A stretch of 64,000 bases of DNA from Cryptomeria japonica (taxonomy: Eukaryota > Streptophyta > Pinopsida > Cupressales > Cupressaceae): NCBI RefSeq assembly GCF_030272615.1, contig NC_081408.1, positions 763,918,173-763,982,172 of the forward strand. Reading direction: 5' to 3'. Both the position numbers and the translations under genes were made by a program. How positions within the stretch are numbered: position 1 is the stretch's first letter; every line of letters starts with the position of its first letter. Under the pieces are notes generated by a model that was given only the letters and a program-made list of their open reading frames with translations, did no database searches and was not told the DNA's origin. Below are positions 1 through 12,005 of the stretch, one piece after another.

Positions 1-761
1 GATCTGGTAAACAAGCTAAGACAAGAAATTAGTACACCAAATAATGAGATGCAGGATATGACTATGAGGTTTTGTAAAGAAATTGAAGATAGAAAGAAAA
101 ATGAAGATGACTTGACTAGAAGACTGAATGATGCTGCAAATGAAAATCTAAGACTCAGTCATGAGAATGATATGCTAAAGACAGATCTAATTCACATAGA
201 ACATGATAAAACTGAACTCATGAGACAAAAGGACTTCTTGGAAAATGAATTGGCTACTGCAAATCAACACAAGGTGAAATTCAAGCAAAGTTCAGAGGAA
301 CTTGATGACATGCTGAAGAATCAGAAACCTAATGGTGATACAAATGGCCTTGGCTTTGAAATTGGTGAAAGCCCTGGTACTGCAAACAAACATGATCATA
401 GCAAACTGGTAAGACAACCTACTACTTACAAATTTAATGGGAAATGCTTTAACTGTAACAAGTATGGTCATAGAGAAAATCAATGTAGATCTAGAAATTA
501 TCAAAACACTAATACACCCACCGGTCAATGTTCTAAATGCAACAAAGTTGGTCATAATTCAGAAAATTGCAGAATGAATGTAAGATGTTATGTTTTTGGA
601 AGATTTGGACACCTATCTAATCAATGCAGACACATACCGGCATAGGATATAGGAAAGCTATTCACAAGAAAAATGTAACTTGTTATGCTTGTAACAAGAT
701 TGGACATATTGCAAAATTTTGTAGAAGGCATCACCGACAAATAACAAAGGTCCCAGCTTGA
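1..761 (+). pseudogene. Element A ORF1: coiled-coil, multi-CCHC gag-like protein (5'-partial, broken)
   Basis: The frame is open from the window edge to a TAG at 643-645. The first ~100 residues are charged and heptad-like (many E, K, L, N), as in a coiled coil. A GLGF-type motif follows, then zinc knuckles: CFNCNKYGHRENQC (about 448-489), CSKCNKVGHNSENC (about 529-570) and a degenerate CYVFGRFGHLSNQC (about 586-627) with its second Cys changed to Phe. A fourth, CYACNKIGHIAKFC, lies in another frame at 681-722 after the stop, so the reading frame has slipped between about 645 and 680. From memory, the coiled coil followed by a GLGF/GLGY motif and knuckles resembles the C-terminal half of SIRE/Maximus-type copia gag. 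Inferred role: RNA-binding structural protein of the particle. The N-terminus is outside the window. Confidence 0.7.
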
Positions 762-1208
762 AAGGTAAAGAAAAGGTCGAAGAGGTAAAGCAAGAATTCT
801 CAAAATAGTGGATCAGAAAGTCAGATCAGAATGTTGATGGAAATACTCCTCCACCGGCAGAACAGAGTAACACTCCACCGGTAGGAGACTCTTCATCTAA
901 CTGAAAGAAAATCTTTTTAGGGTTTAGCAACAAAATGAAAAACATGCTATTATTCCCTCGATTGATGGTGAGAAGTTGAAATTACTTCTATACCGGTAGA
1001 TGAGTTAAGTTGTGACTTAATCGGTAAGCATTAAATGTGGTAGTTGGAGAAATAACATTATAAAGCAAGTGTTTTGGCTCCTTTTTCATTCACCGAGCAT
1101 TCAAATCTTTGAGAGTGCGAAAATTCTGGAGCGAAGGCATCCTTAGCGAAGAAGTGAAGCAGTTCATCCAAGCATTCATCCTAAAGGAAGATTGAGGTAT
1201 TTATAATC
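762..1208 (+). other. Spacer between ORF1 and ORF2 of element A
   Basis: No long reading frame. It contains several ACCGG/TCGGT tetramers to hexamers and a short conserved block (GCATTAAATG, then a CATTCACCGAGCATTC-like stretch, then GAGGTATTTA just before the ATG). The spacer of element B has recognisable counterparts, GCATTTAATG and AAGGTATTTA, in the same order. Conservation in a non-coding gap between two ORFs suggests a function such as an internal promoter, splice site or leader for ORF2. Confidence 0.45.
1059..1065 (+). promoter_or_regulatory. Possible TATA box for ORF2 of element A
   Basis: TATAAAG lies about 145 bases upstream of the ATG at 1209, inside the conserved spacer. This is a pattern match only. 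The position would suit an internal promoter, but a chance AT-rich match is possible. Confidence 0.25.
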
Positions 1209-2968
1209 ATGGCATCCTCATCCACTCTTGAATTTATTGCAAACCCTACTGTGATTGAAGTAATCAAGCGCCCTAGACCCGTATTCAAGCTTGTTCCTGA
1301 AATTGCAAAGAAAGATGATACCCTAGGTGCATTCTCTCAAATTCCTAAGGGAGTAGTATATGTTGAAGACCCTAGGATATACATACATTGTCATATAGAG
1401 GAATTAGGTGATGATGAGATCAAAAAAATGTATAGGACTGTGATTTGTGATGTAGATGGTAATGTCAAGCCGGAACACAAGATAATAGAAACCCTAGGTT
1501 TTGTGGATATTCTTAGCATTCTTGATTTTCCTGAGGATATTATAAGAATTGTGCTAAGAAGAGTCCATGGCAAATTATTTTGGTTAGATTTCATCCATAA
1601 GATCACCACAGAAGTAGTAAAGGCAATAACAGGGTTACCTTCCACTGGAAGCAAACCTGACAGAACCAAAAGAGTCTCAAATGACACAGTGATATATTTA
1701 ACCAATGTAACATTTGACAAAAGGTCTCTAAGGGTAAATGATGTAAAGGACATAAATGTCAGATTTATTAGTATGATCTTAGGCTACAAAGCTACACATG
1801 CAAATAGGTTGAACTCAGTTTCTAGCCTATGTATTAAAAGTGCATATGACATGGTTAACAACAATGCTAAAATAGATGTGTGTGAATGGCTCAAAGATGA
1901 ATTGATAGACAATCTAGGGAAAATAAAGGGAGATAAGAAAGGAACCTTTAGATTTGGAATTTACTTGTATGTTTAATGTTGTACATTACAAAACAATTAG
2001 GAAAACCAGCAATGGTCAGTGCAAAAGTACAAACTGAGAAACCAGAAGTACATAGAAAGACTACATCTGAGAAACTGATAGCTGAGAGCTCAGAGAAACC
2101 TTCTGAGACACAAATGGAGAAACCGAAACAAAAACAAGTTGAGATACAGGTTCAGACCGACACAGTGCCACCGACACAAACTAAAAAGCCTAAACCCTTG
2201 CTAGTTGAAATGCAAACACAGACTGACCTACCAGAGGTCGAAACTAGCAAGGCTATCACCACAACCGACAGCAAGGAAATTGTGAGAACAATTGGGCAGA
2301 CATTTGGTACTTCTATAGCTGAATTCCGACCTACAAATGTAACAGAACTCTTACTAGACTCCATAAAGAAAATCACATAATGTAATGCACAAGCCTATAA
2401 GGCTATTGATGACACAATTCCCATTCTTAAATTGATAGCACCAAAGTGCATTGTAGATAAAAAAGATTCTTTAGGTCAACTAGACACATTGTCTAAATTC
2501 ATCACCGACAACATTTTGATAGTTGATCAAATAAATGAGGATACATTTAAGGAGATAATGATTAAGGAAAAAGAGAAATTCTTTGAGGAAATTGTGAAGA
2601 AGAACAAGGAAGAAATGGACACCTTATTACCGGAACTAGGAGAGATAATTTTTTATTTCAAGAAACTGTATAGAGATACTTGTAAAACAAATATTTTGAT
2701 AGATGACCTAGACAAAGAAATCAGCAAAACACAATATGAGATTAACAATATTGCTGACAATCTGATAGGTACATCAGATTCATTTTTAGAGATAGAAAAG
2801 AAAATTGCAAATTTAGAAGAGAAAATTGAGAAGTTAGAGAAAGACAAAGAGAAAATAAAGGATAAGGCAAAGGGCTTAAAATGTAAACTTGGTCCTAAAC
2901 TAGATTACCTCATTTCTTTCAGAAAAGAAATCTTCGAGGCTCTGGTTCTCGGACTTAAGACACCATAA
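1209..2968 (+). pseudogene. Element A ORF2: large hydrophilic protein of unknown function (broken)
   Basis: ATG at 1209 opens 255 codons to a stop at 1976. Similar composition continues in a second frame (1976-2380, then 2432-2968), so the ancestral protein was at least ~590 residues, broken by one frameshift and at least one stop. The N-terminal ~240 residues are a globular-looking domain shared with element B ORF2: EELG..EIK near residue 66, RVH....WL near 118-126, IT.E....ITG.P near 130-143, and KID.CE. The middle is rich in T, Q, K, E and P. The C-terminal ~180 residues are Lys/Glu-rich coiled coil (IEKKIANLEEKIEKLEKD). I see no RT, integrase, protease or zinc motif. The N-terminal spacing vaguely recalls putative plant-transposon domains of large plant elements, but I cannot name a family. 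A SIRE-like env position is another possibility, though I see no membrane segment. Confidence 0.65.
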
Positions 2969-3319
2969 GAGAAAATGCACATACTCACCAGTATAGTTCA
3001 GAGAACACAAGAGGCATTATAGGATAGCAAAAGATTCAGCAGCAGTTTAAATTTGATTTTGACAGATATTTTTCAGATTGTAACCCACCGGCTACAAGAA
3101 TCTAGGTAGGACTCCACTGACAGTGAATGACAACCTTTATCATTGATGTCAAAGGGGGAGTAGTGAGATGAGAAAAATGATCAAAACATGACATCATCAT
3201 CTCAGGGGGAGCATACATTTTTGACAACACATTTTTGGTAAAACAATTTTTGGCAGATTCTTTTTGGACATTATTTTGGACACTTTTTGATTTTTCTCAT
3301 GAGTGTTGCCATCAATGCC

Positions 3320-3331
3320 AAAGGAGGAGAT
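3320..3331 (+). other. Polypurine tract of element A
   Basis: AAAGGAGGAGAT sits directly against the TGTTGG that opens the LTR. Further G-rich purine runs lie upstream (about 3150 and 3210). This is the expected plus-strand primer site for an LTR element on the + strand. Confidence 0.7.
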
Positions 3332-4127
3332 TGTTGGCAAATGCACACTCCAATGAGAAATTGTAGGTGATTGAAGGTATTGCCATTGATGGAAACTTGC
3401 AATCATATGATACTGGCAAACACCAGCACCGACAGACTCTACACCGACATACATATCACCGACACTCAAAAGGAAGATTATCGACACCCTGGCCGACATG
3501 AATTTTGTATAAACATATTTTGTAATTAATTGTAAAATATTTGTAAGCCAATATGGCGGATTGTAATATGACTCATATATGTATGAGATCATTGTAGATC
3601 ATTTAGGATATGTGATAGGCGAAGTATGGGAAGATAATAACAGACCTAATATGTGAATTATAGGTTAAGGGTTTATGTATGTAGCAGAGCTTAAACCGGT
3701 ACTGAATCTGGCATAGCAGATGCTAATCTGAAGCAGTACAAGACATTGGACTTTTATAATCCATTTTTGTAAGTCAGTGTGACTTCTTTTGTATCTGAGC
3801 AGTGAGCTCTAGGCACTTGGCCTTCCTGCATGTGCAGGCCCCTATTGTAAGCAGTAATATTCCCTTATTGGCCAGTAAGCGAATATTGTGGGTCACAAAT
3901 CCCACTGAGGTTTTTCCCACACCAGGTTTCCTCGTTAAAATATTTTGTTATGGTGTATCTTTCATGTTGTGGTTCTTGTTCTTATTTGCTGCATTATTTT
4001 TGCTTTACCGGTACATAGTTTTATTATATTTTTCATGTTATAAGTTAAGAAAATTAATATACCGGTCAGATATTGATTCACCACCCCCCCCCCCCCCCCC
4101 CTCTTAGTATCTTTATGAATCCTAACA
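3332..4127 (+). repeat. 3' LTR of element A (796 bp)
   Basis: It begins TGTTGGCAAATG after a polypurine tract and ends CCTAACA. Near its end it has GAGGTTTTTCCCACACC followed by GGTTTCCTCG, a string familiar from the transcribed end of many plant LTRs. A run of about 20 C residues (4081-4101) follows, flanked by GATTCA and CTCTTAGTAT. The same C-tract motif is present in LTRs of element B, C4 and S2. The opposite LTR is outside the window. Confidence 0.75.
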
Positions 4128-7100
4128 CCACTAGAACCATCCTCTACTTTAGAATGGACTACATATTGTGGTTCAACAATAACAGGTTCATCAAATAGAG
4201 TTTTGACATTCATGATGAAGTAGTCATAGTTTGGTTTCGAATAGGAAATGTTATAAATAAATCTTATTTCAGAGTGGTCAGAGTCAGAAGATGAAGCCTC
4301 TGAATCCTCTTCAAGTGGCTTAGTGAAAGCATGTATAGTATCAATATCTATATCTTTGATGCTGCAAATTCCTTCGTGATCTTGTTCAATGATCACTTGT
4401 AGCTGACATACCTGTTGACATAACCTTGATGACTTTGTTAGTCTCTGTCATCTTTCCCGTTTAGTTTCCTTTGGACTAATGACCAACCCTTCTTCTGTAG
4501 CCTCCAATTCTTCATTTGTAGTCCCATATCTGATATTCTGTATCTCATTAGAGGGAGATATAGTAGGTAAAGAAATTTTCTATGCTTTTCCTTCTTTTAG
4601 CTATTGTTCATAATCTTCTTATCTTTTCAGTTTGATTTCCTCTATTTACTTTTGCAGCTTCAAGCGTATTATCTCTTATGCTTCGTCAATGATATCATTA
4701 GGTTCTTTAGTAGATGTATCTGAGAGAGGCTTTGGACCCCATTTATACTCATTTGAGTCTATTTCTGAATCATCTACTTGCATTCTTCCTGTATATATGT
4801 TAGGAATATTTAGTGGTGCAAACAGGTTTTTAATTCCTTCTACCTCTTCTCGCATGTCTTCTGGAACATTTACTTCTTATAATGTTATTGTTGATACAAT
4901 AGTTGATTACAAGTTGCTTCTTCTCTCTTGATTGACAATTCTTCTTGTTCTTTCTCATACTCATCTTGAATTTGCTGAGTATTTACTTCTTGTGATGCTA
5001 GAGGTAGTATCTTTTTCCTCCACTTAGGTTCTTGATGAGAAGTATGTTTTTTATTTGATGACTCTTCTAGATGGTAGCTGAGTCCACTTTTATCATTTGT
5101 AGACTTAGTTTGTAACTTGATAGGTTTAGTGATTCCATACCTGAATATCCCATACATTGAATATCCCAAAGGATCGGTACCTGAATATCCCATACATTGA
5201 ATCATCTTATATCCTAGACCATATTGGGCAGGGGAAATATCACTGTGTTGCCCATCTCAATTTTCACTCTCTTATTTGAATAGCCATTTGAGAACTGCCG
5301 CCTCTTCTATTTCATCTGCAAGGGAAGTAGAGGACTATACAAAAATACCATCGATGTTTGTATTTGAAGTTTGTGGCTTCATAGCCTCTGATGATTTTCC
5401 AGACTGTCTTGGTGATGGTGGAAGAGACATCAATGAGAGTACAGGTTCAATATTGTATCCATCCATACTAGTACCTATGATTTTCAATTTCTTTTCTAAG
5501 TCTTTCATCAAATTTTTTGAACTTTTAGCTACAAAGGTTTCTCTATTACGATGAACAAGGGTATCAACACCTTTCTTTAAATCATTACAAGTGTAGATTG
5601 TATCCGCAGGAACATTGACTTCAACCCCATTGTATGGAAATTTCAAACATTGATGATAAGTAGATGGCACTGCTTGCATCTCGTGAATCCATGGTCTACC
5701 CAACAAGATGTTATAGGAGAGAGGAAGATCAAGCACCTAACAAATAACATCTCATTCTACAGGTCCCAACCTAATTGACAATAGTACTAGACCCTTAGAT
5801 GTTCTTTCTTCTTCATCATAAGATTTGATTGTTATTTTCTTCGTTGGATCAATGACATTATCAAAAAATCCCAACTATATTAGTAAATTGTATGTACAAA
5901 TATTCAACCTAGTGCCTCCATCTATCAAAACATGCTTGACTCGGTGCTTATAGATCATAGCTTCAAAATGCAATGGCTAGATTTGCGGATGATTTAGTGA
6001 GTTGTCATCTTCTTCAGAAAAAGATAGGTAGTGAGGTGAAGTCAGGTGACCCACCATTAATTGAAACCGACCCAGAGATTTTAAGTAGTTAAAGAATGGA
6101 GATTTGAGTGGTGGCTTGCTTTAATTGTTCAACAATGCGATAACCAAAAGAAGATGATGAAGCCAGCTGTTTGGATTTAGCCGTGATCGTATCTAGGTAT
6201 TTGTTTGAAGCAGTTGGTAGGTTTGACATTGTCAATGGATTTGATGATGTTTGATCAGGAGAGGAAGAGCTATCTCCTTTGAGAGTAACCTTCTTTTGAG
6301 CGTGAGTTACGATATTTGTAGTTTGCGTTCTATTTTATTTATCTTTGACTATGATCATGTTGCAATATTAAGATTGGGAAGATTCAATCATGTTGATCAC
6401 ATTGTCATTGTTGGCATAGGTGTAATTAACTTTGGTACCTCCCTTGGATTTTGAGGAATCACCTTGTCCATAAGCAGGTGAAGGATCTTTGAAGGCTTTG
6501 TGATCAACATTAGTCATATGGTTTCCAACAACAATTTTGCCATCATCGATGAGGTCTTGAATCTCGTGTTTGAGTTTCATGCAGTTATTTATTGTATGAC
6601 CCTTGTTTTGATGATATTCATAATACTCATTTTCCCTCCACCATTTAGGTTTGACCTTAGGATCATATGGCTTAGAGTTGTCTAGCAATGTGATCAGTTC
6701 ATTTGCCAATAGAGTTTTAAAAGCTGACTCATAGGATTCATCTAGAGGGGTAAAATCATGCTTAGGTTTTGAAACCCAAGGTTTCTCTTTAAACCACTCT
6801 TTTGATTTATTAGGTGGGTTTTCTGTAGCACTTTCAACTTCTTTGAGGGCTTGTGTTCTACTAGTCAGGTTGAATAGTACAGGTTTTTATTTTGGCTTGA
6901 CATTATCAACCACTCCATCATTAACAACATTCCTATTATTATCTTTTCTGTAGTTCTAGTATTTGTTCTTTTCTTTAGAACTAGAGCCTTGATGTGTTTC
7001 TTTATAAAGTGATATATCTCCTTTCCTTACAAGCACGTTTTCCATCTTGAGAGCACCATCTATCATTTTATTGAATGAAGGGTATACTTTCATTTGGATA

Positions 7101-7658
7101 TTATATTTCAACTCATGAATCAGATTATTGACAAACATGCCCATTTTCTCAAAATCAAGAATGGGCTGTGAATACCTAGAGAACCTCTTTCTCCAACGCT
7201 AAAGGAAAGTAAGAAAAGATTTTGTTGTCTTCTATTTAGTATTACAAAGCTCAATCATTGTGACCGGATGGCGAATGTTATTGGAGTATTTTTGTATATT
7301 CAACCAGTTATTCAAAAGATTTAATTCCTATAGGTAGGCTTGAAAACCATTCCATAGCTTGTCCTCCTAAACTTCTTGGAAAGAGGTGAATGAGATAAGT
7401 CTATTTGTGCATGAACTCCATACATAGGGCACAAAATTATCGGACATGAGCTTGGGGATCCGAGTTGCCATCATATTTATTAAACTTAGGAATTTCCGTT
7501 CTGGAAGGAAACAAAGGCATGTAAAGACTCTTGTCGAATGGAAAAGGACAAATTGTATCCAAGGAATATTTCATAGGATATTTTTCTTTGTCTTTCATTT
7601 CCTTAATCTCAATTTGTAGTTCTTGTAGTTGTTTTGTCACCAATGCTAGTGGAGTAGT
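4128..7658 (-). pseudogene. Gag-protease region of outer gypsy element (decayed)
   Basis: Open segments on the minus strand are separated by stops and shifts. 7643-7437 is the start of the gag domain (PKFNKYDGNSDPQAHV). 7144-6956 is mid-gag. 6709-6368 has a knuckle-like CX-less YYEYHQNKGHTINNC followed by a KHEIQDLIDDGKI string common in Tat-lineage gag. 5736-5335 has [19 protein letters not shown], the conserved stretch just C-terminal to the retropepsin active site in Tat/Ogre-type gypsy. 4396-4128 is an acidic, Ser-rich stretch reaching the left break. The protein would be the structural and protease part of a Gag-Pol polyprotein. There is no complete frame and the protease active site itself is not clear. 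Confidence 0.7.
7654..7658. repeat. Target-site duplication GTAGT, left copy (chromovirus)
   Basis: GTAGT directly abuts the left end of the chromovirus. The same five bases lie at 15437-15441 beyond its right end. Confidence 0.85.
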
Positions 7659-9196
7659 TGATGGGAAGGTATACTCAAAGAGAGTTAATTCCTTGTTTAA
7701 GGGCAGTCAGGTGTTGTCCTAGTGGGCTTCATTCATTTTTCATCTAGTCTACTAATCATTTTAGACATCTCAACTCTCTAAGAGTGCTCCCAATCAAGAT
7801 GTGCTCACTGGTTGCTCAAGCATGGTTGAGATTCACAAGGGTAAATCCAATCTTACACTCTCAAACTCCTAACAAATGATTGCAGAGGTTGTAGGTGTTT
7901 GTGATATTTTTCAAGGATAATCAATTGGGTTTGAGTGAGTTTTTGATTCATTTTCCCATCGCTCCTTCCTTTTCCTATTTTCTAGGCCTAGTAGCCCTAG
8001 AGCCCTAATTAGCCCTACTTGATTGGTTTTTGTGGATTTTCTCACAATTTCTCCAAAGACCCACACAAAATCTTTACTAATCAGGATACCCTTTTGGAAG
8101 TACTTCCCAATTTATGAATTTAGGAACCTCAATCTGATCCTACAAGTACGGAACCCAAGAAATGCTTGTTTTAGGTGGTTTTGGGCTTGTTTTGGTCTTT
8201 TTCCAAGGGTTAGGTGTCTTCCTTGATCTTCCACACCTCCAAATTCACACATATGCTCTACAACACATCACTTGTTCATCCCAAACACTCTGCAACTCCA
8301 ACCCTGCTCATTCCTGCAAACACTTGCATAATCTCATTCATTTCTTAGCCGGGCTATGACTGAGCTCGCCTAGGAAATGATGCTCATTGGAATTTCAATG
8401 AACTCCAAAGGAAAATAAAAGCTATATACATTGTACAAAGGTTCCATGGCTTGAGTCCCAAGGGCTATTGAGAAGAACTCAAAGGACTTCAAGCTGGAAC
8501 CATGTTTGGGCCTCTCAAACCTTACTCAGGGTGAGAGCTTGCAAAATTGAAAAATCAATTCAAACTTGCAAATAAACTAACCTAATTTCTTCCTGAGCAC
8601 TACAAGAACATGTACAAAAAAATGAGCAAAGTACACCAATGCAATCAATCCATTAAGTACGGATTGCTGCTCTAATTTTTGAAAAACAATGTAATGTAAA
8701 ACTTAAAAAATGGTCTCAAATTGTATTCCAATCAACTCTAGGAATTTAGCAACCTCATTAAATTAATTCTTAGGGATTTTATATTCCATTTTTGTCCTAA
8801 CTAACTCTCCATCGGTTTCCTAACCAACCCTTTTCTCAAAAATGCAAAAAGTGATCAAGCAACTTTGACAACTTTGGCCAAAAGTGCATTTTTGCCTTAC
8901 ATGCTTTGTTTTCTCCTCCAAACCATCTAGGATGACTAAAAACCATTACATTAACATTCCCCAATTCCAAAAATGTCTATTCAAGGCATTTTTCATCAAA
9001 ATGCAAGATTTTGCCATTTTAGGCTTACAAGCCAAAATTGAGCAAATGCATTGTCCTAAGGACATTCAACCTACCAAAGCATTACAAAAACATATGAAGA
9101 CCTAAGAGAAGACTCTTATTCACCACTCCAAACCAAACTATGAACAAACACACCAAAATGAAGAAACTAGACTCAAAACTAGGTGCTCCTGCACCA
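7659..9196 (-). repeat. 3' LTR of the chromovirus (1538 bp)
   Basis: On the + strand it runs from TGATGGGAAGG to GCTCCTGCACCA; in element sense it starts TGGTGCAGG and ends CCCATCA. It aligns along its length with 13869-15436 with scattered substitutions and small indels. Open frames inside it (for example near 8023-8359 and 8884-9105) are chance frames, repeated in the other LTR. Confidence 0.9.
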
Positions 9197-9197
9197 T

Positions 9198-9213
9198 ACT
9201 CCCCCAAAGAAAA
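9198..9213 (-). other. Polypurine tract of the chromovirus
   Basis: In element sense, a purine-rich CTTTTCTTTGGGGGAG run lies one or two bases before the TGGTGCAGG start of the 3' LTR. It is the expected plus-strand primer. Confidence 0.65.
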
Positions 9214-9217
9214 GAAG

Positions 9218-10577
9218 TCAAGTGACTCCTTGAGGCAACAAAGAAAATGGAACTCCATGCTTAGAGAAGTCTACCTCAGGTATCCAAGTAGCCTTTGATG
9301 CTGGAAGGTGCTGCCACTTTAACAAGTTCTCCATGTAGGTGGTATGCCTTATTTTCTTCAAAATTTTAGAATCTAACACCTTCTCGGCTTGGGGAATGGG
9401 TGCAACTGGTAAGGGCAGGTCTGAAAGTGCTTGAGAGACTTTTGAAACTCTGCTATCTTCTGGTGGAAGTGTTCCCTTATACTGTACCAAATCTGCCACA
9501 TTGAAAATGGGTGACAAAGGCATATCACTGGGTAAGTCTACCTTGTATGCATTGTTGCCATACTTGGCCAAAACTTTGCAAGGACCTATCCTCCTCATCT
9601 GAAGCTTACTAGGGACACCTTTCTGAAGTCTTTCCTTGTTCAAATAAACCATCACCATGTCACCAACAACAAATTGGATATCTTTCCTTTTCTCATCCAC
9701 TTTGTCTTTGATCTTTTGAGTAGTGTCCAATAGGGCTGTCCTAACCTACTCATGAACCTCTTGCATTGATTGATCCATGTCTAGGGCATGTCCACTATGT
9801 TGTCCCATCTTTCCCACATCTCTGAGTTCCAAAAATCCTATAGGATGAATGCCATACACCACCTCAAAATGACTTTTACTGGTGGACCTATTCACACTAT
9901 CATTGTAGGCAAACTCAGCTTGATGGATGATCCCAAGCTTGACCATGATCTTTTGTTAGGCATCTAAGTAGATTCCCAAGTGTTCTATTGACCACCTTAG
10001 TTCGACCATCCATTTGGGTATGATAGGCTGAACTGAAAGACAAATTAGTACTTAATCTTTGCCAGAAAGTGTTCCAAAAATGACCAATAAACTTTGCATG
10101 CCTATCTGACACAATGCTGATAGGTAAACCATGAATTCTAATAACCTCTTTAAAAAACAAGTGAGCAATGTGGCTGGCATCATGAGTGACCTTGAATGGA
10201 ATAAAATGAGCCATCTTACTAAACCTATCTACCACAACATAGATGCTATCAAAACCTGATTTGGTTTTTGGCAAACCAACCACAAAGTCCATAATTACAC
10301 ACTCCCATGGCCGGTTGGGAATAGGTAAAGGCTGATAAAGACCAACATTGGAAGATGTACCCTTAGCTCTTTGGAAAACCACACATTGCTTCACATATCT
10401 TCTGATATCTCTTTGCATCTTTGGCCAAAAGTAGAACCTTTGGACAAGTTCTGAAGTCTTGTTCAAACCAAAATGTTCACTCAAGTATCCATTATGCTTC
10501 TCTTGCATCAAATTTTCTCTCATAGACCCTTTAGGCACACATAACTTTCCTCCTTTGAAAAAAAGGCCATCTTGCAA
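9218..10577 (-). pseudogene. Chromovirus integrase with chromodomain (broken)
   Basis: Frame 10577-9915 holds the H2C2 zinc region (EHFG...WPKMQRDIRRYVKQC, with the last Cys of CxxC changed to Phe) and the catalytic core. The first two Asp of the DDE triad are visible in IMDFVVGLP and IVSDRHAKF, but the Glu expected in the TEVVNR-like motif is Lys (RTKVVNRTL). A frameshift near 9915-9946 and a stop near 9745 lead into the C-terminal part (9730-9218). That part has the GDMVMV motif, and a terminal ILKK...YMENLLKWQHLP..ATW segment that fits a chromodomain. Chromodomains bind histone marks and steer chromovirus integration to heterochromatin. With the Glu-to-Lys change and the frameshift this integrase cannot work. 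Confidence 0.85.
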
Positions 10578-10706
10578 GGTGTAATATTCATATTCACTGT
10601 GAAAATGGTTTCAAAACCCTTGGCAAACCTTGTAGGCAGCAACAAAATCTTCATCTTCTTCATACAAATTCTTGAAGCTATCCACTCTAATGCTTTTTAG
10701 CTGCAC

Positions 10707-11939
10707 TTATTGCACTGTTAGTAACCTCCTACTCAATGCATTGGCTACCTTATTACTTTGTCCTTTCTTGTGTTTGATGGTAAAGGTATATGACTGCAAA
10801 TACTCTACCCATTTAATGTGCCTATGGTTTAAGTTTTCTTGAGAATTAAGAAAGCTAAGAGCTTGATTATTAGTGTAAACCACAAATTCCTTAGGTAGCA
10901 AATAATGCCTCCATTTCCTAAGTGAATGGACAAGTGCATACAATTCTAAATCATAGGAGGAATACCTTTTCTTTGCATCATTGAGTTTTTCACTGAAGAA
11001 GGCAACCAGTCTATTGTCTTGACTCAAAACTGCTCCAACCGCTATGTTGTTTGCATCACATTCAATTGTGAAGAGTTTATCAAAGCATGGTAGGATAAGT
11101 ACCAATTGAGTAGCCACCTTTGTCTTCAAGAGATCAAAACCTCTTTGCGCTTCCTTTTTCCATACAAACTTGGTTCTCACACCTCCCTTGATTGTCTCAA
11201 GCATGGGTGCACATATTTCACTGAACTCTCTGATAAATTTTCTATAAAACTGAGCCAAGCCATTGAAACTTCTCACTTCACTTGTTGTCCTAGGTGTGGG
11301 CCAATTGATTATGGCTTCCACCTTAGAGGTATCCATATTCAAATCACCTCTTGAGACTACAAACCCAAGATACACCAATTCCTGTTTCATAAACTCACAT
11401 TTATCCAAATTGATGGTTAGTTGTTCATCACATAGTTTACTCAAGACAATTTCTATATGCTTAAGATGCTCATCTTTAAACTTGCTAAAAATTAAGATTT
11501 CATCTAAGTAAACAACAACAAATTTACCAATGTAGTCCTTGAGTACTTCATTCATGAGTCTCATGAATGTGGTAGGGGCATTTGTGAGTCCAAATGACAT
11601 AACGAGCCATTCATAGAGTCCTTTTGTATTCTTGAAGGCTGTCTTCCATTCATCACCCTCCTTTATTATGATATGGTGGTAACCACTCTTGAGATCTATC
11701 TTGGTGAAGGATACAACACCTCCCAAACAATCCATCAAGTCTTCAATTCTTGGGATGGGAAATTTATATATGATAGTAATCTGGTTTATGGCTCTAGAGT
11801 CAGTGCAAAGTCTCCAAGTACCTCCCTTTGGAGACAAAATAGTGGGTACTACACATGGACTGATACTCTTCCTGATTAGTCCATTATCTAGGAGTTCTTG
11901 TTTTTGCTTGGCTATCTCCTTGTTTTGATCTAGTGTCAT
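10707..11939 (-). pseudogene. Chromovirus reverse transcriptase-RNase H (open frame, catalytic substitutions)
   Basis: An uninterrupted 410-codon frame. Reverse transcriptase motifs in order: LIRKSISPCVVPTILSPK, WRLCTDSRAIN, TKIDLKSGYHHI, MSFGLTNAPTTF, and the active-site box VYLDEILIF. The canonical box is YxDD, so the second catalytic Asp is Glu here. RNase H follows: FTIECDANNIAVGAVL (first Asp present), YDLELYAL (Glu present), and VVYTNNQAL where TDHQ-like sequence is usual, so an Asp is replaced by Asn. It ends with ANALSRR. The ATG at the frame start is internal to the polyprotein; the ancestral protein was a Gag-Pol fusion. The frame is open, but two active sites are altered. Confidence 0.85.
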
Positions 11940-12005
11940 TTTATAAGCTGCCTTATTCGGTAAAGAAGATCCTGGTATAAAGTCAATTTAATGACTTACG
12001 ACATG

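Larger units (their letters stand above)
1..4127 (+). mobile_element. Element A: non-autonomous LTR retrotransposon, 3' part
   Basis: This is the 3' portion of an LTR element that enters from the left edge of the window. In order it holds the end of a coiled-coil/zinc-knuckle ORF, a roughly 450-bp spacer, a second hydrophilic ORF, a polypurine tract and a 796-bp LTR. No protease, integrase, reverse transcriptase or RNase H lies between the knuckles and the LTR, where copia or gypsy elements would carry pol. The order and the second ORF match element B at 53703-61179, but the LTR sequence differs, so A and B are separate families of one lineage. Gypsy coding sequence resumes at the base after the LTR, so A appears to have inserted into the outer gypsy element. 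Its left LTR and target duplication lie outside the window. Confidence 0.8.

Noticed and set aside
4081-4101. Long C or G homopolymers as sequencing artefacts
   Set aside because: Run length may be unreliable, but the tract and its flanks recur in seven LTRs of four families, so the motif itself is real.
3197-4107. Open frames across the element A LTR, 3197-3592 (-) and 3802-4107 (+)
   Set aside because: They lie in an LTR and polypurine region; the Pro run in the second comes from the C-tract.
8023-8359. Open frames inside the chromovirus LTR (also 14236-14572)
   Set aside because: The same frames occur in both LTRs because the LTRs are copies; the frames contain no domain and LTRs are regulatory.
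11106-11928. Plus-strand open frames at 11106-11354, 11263-11511, 11673-11879 and 11689-11928
   Set aside because: They are antisense shadows of the chromovirus reverse transcriptase frame and have no protein motifs.
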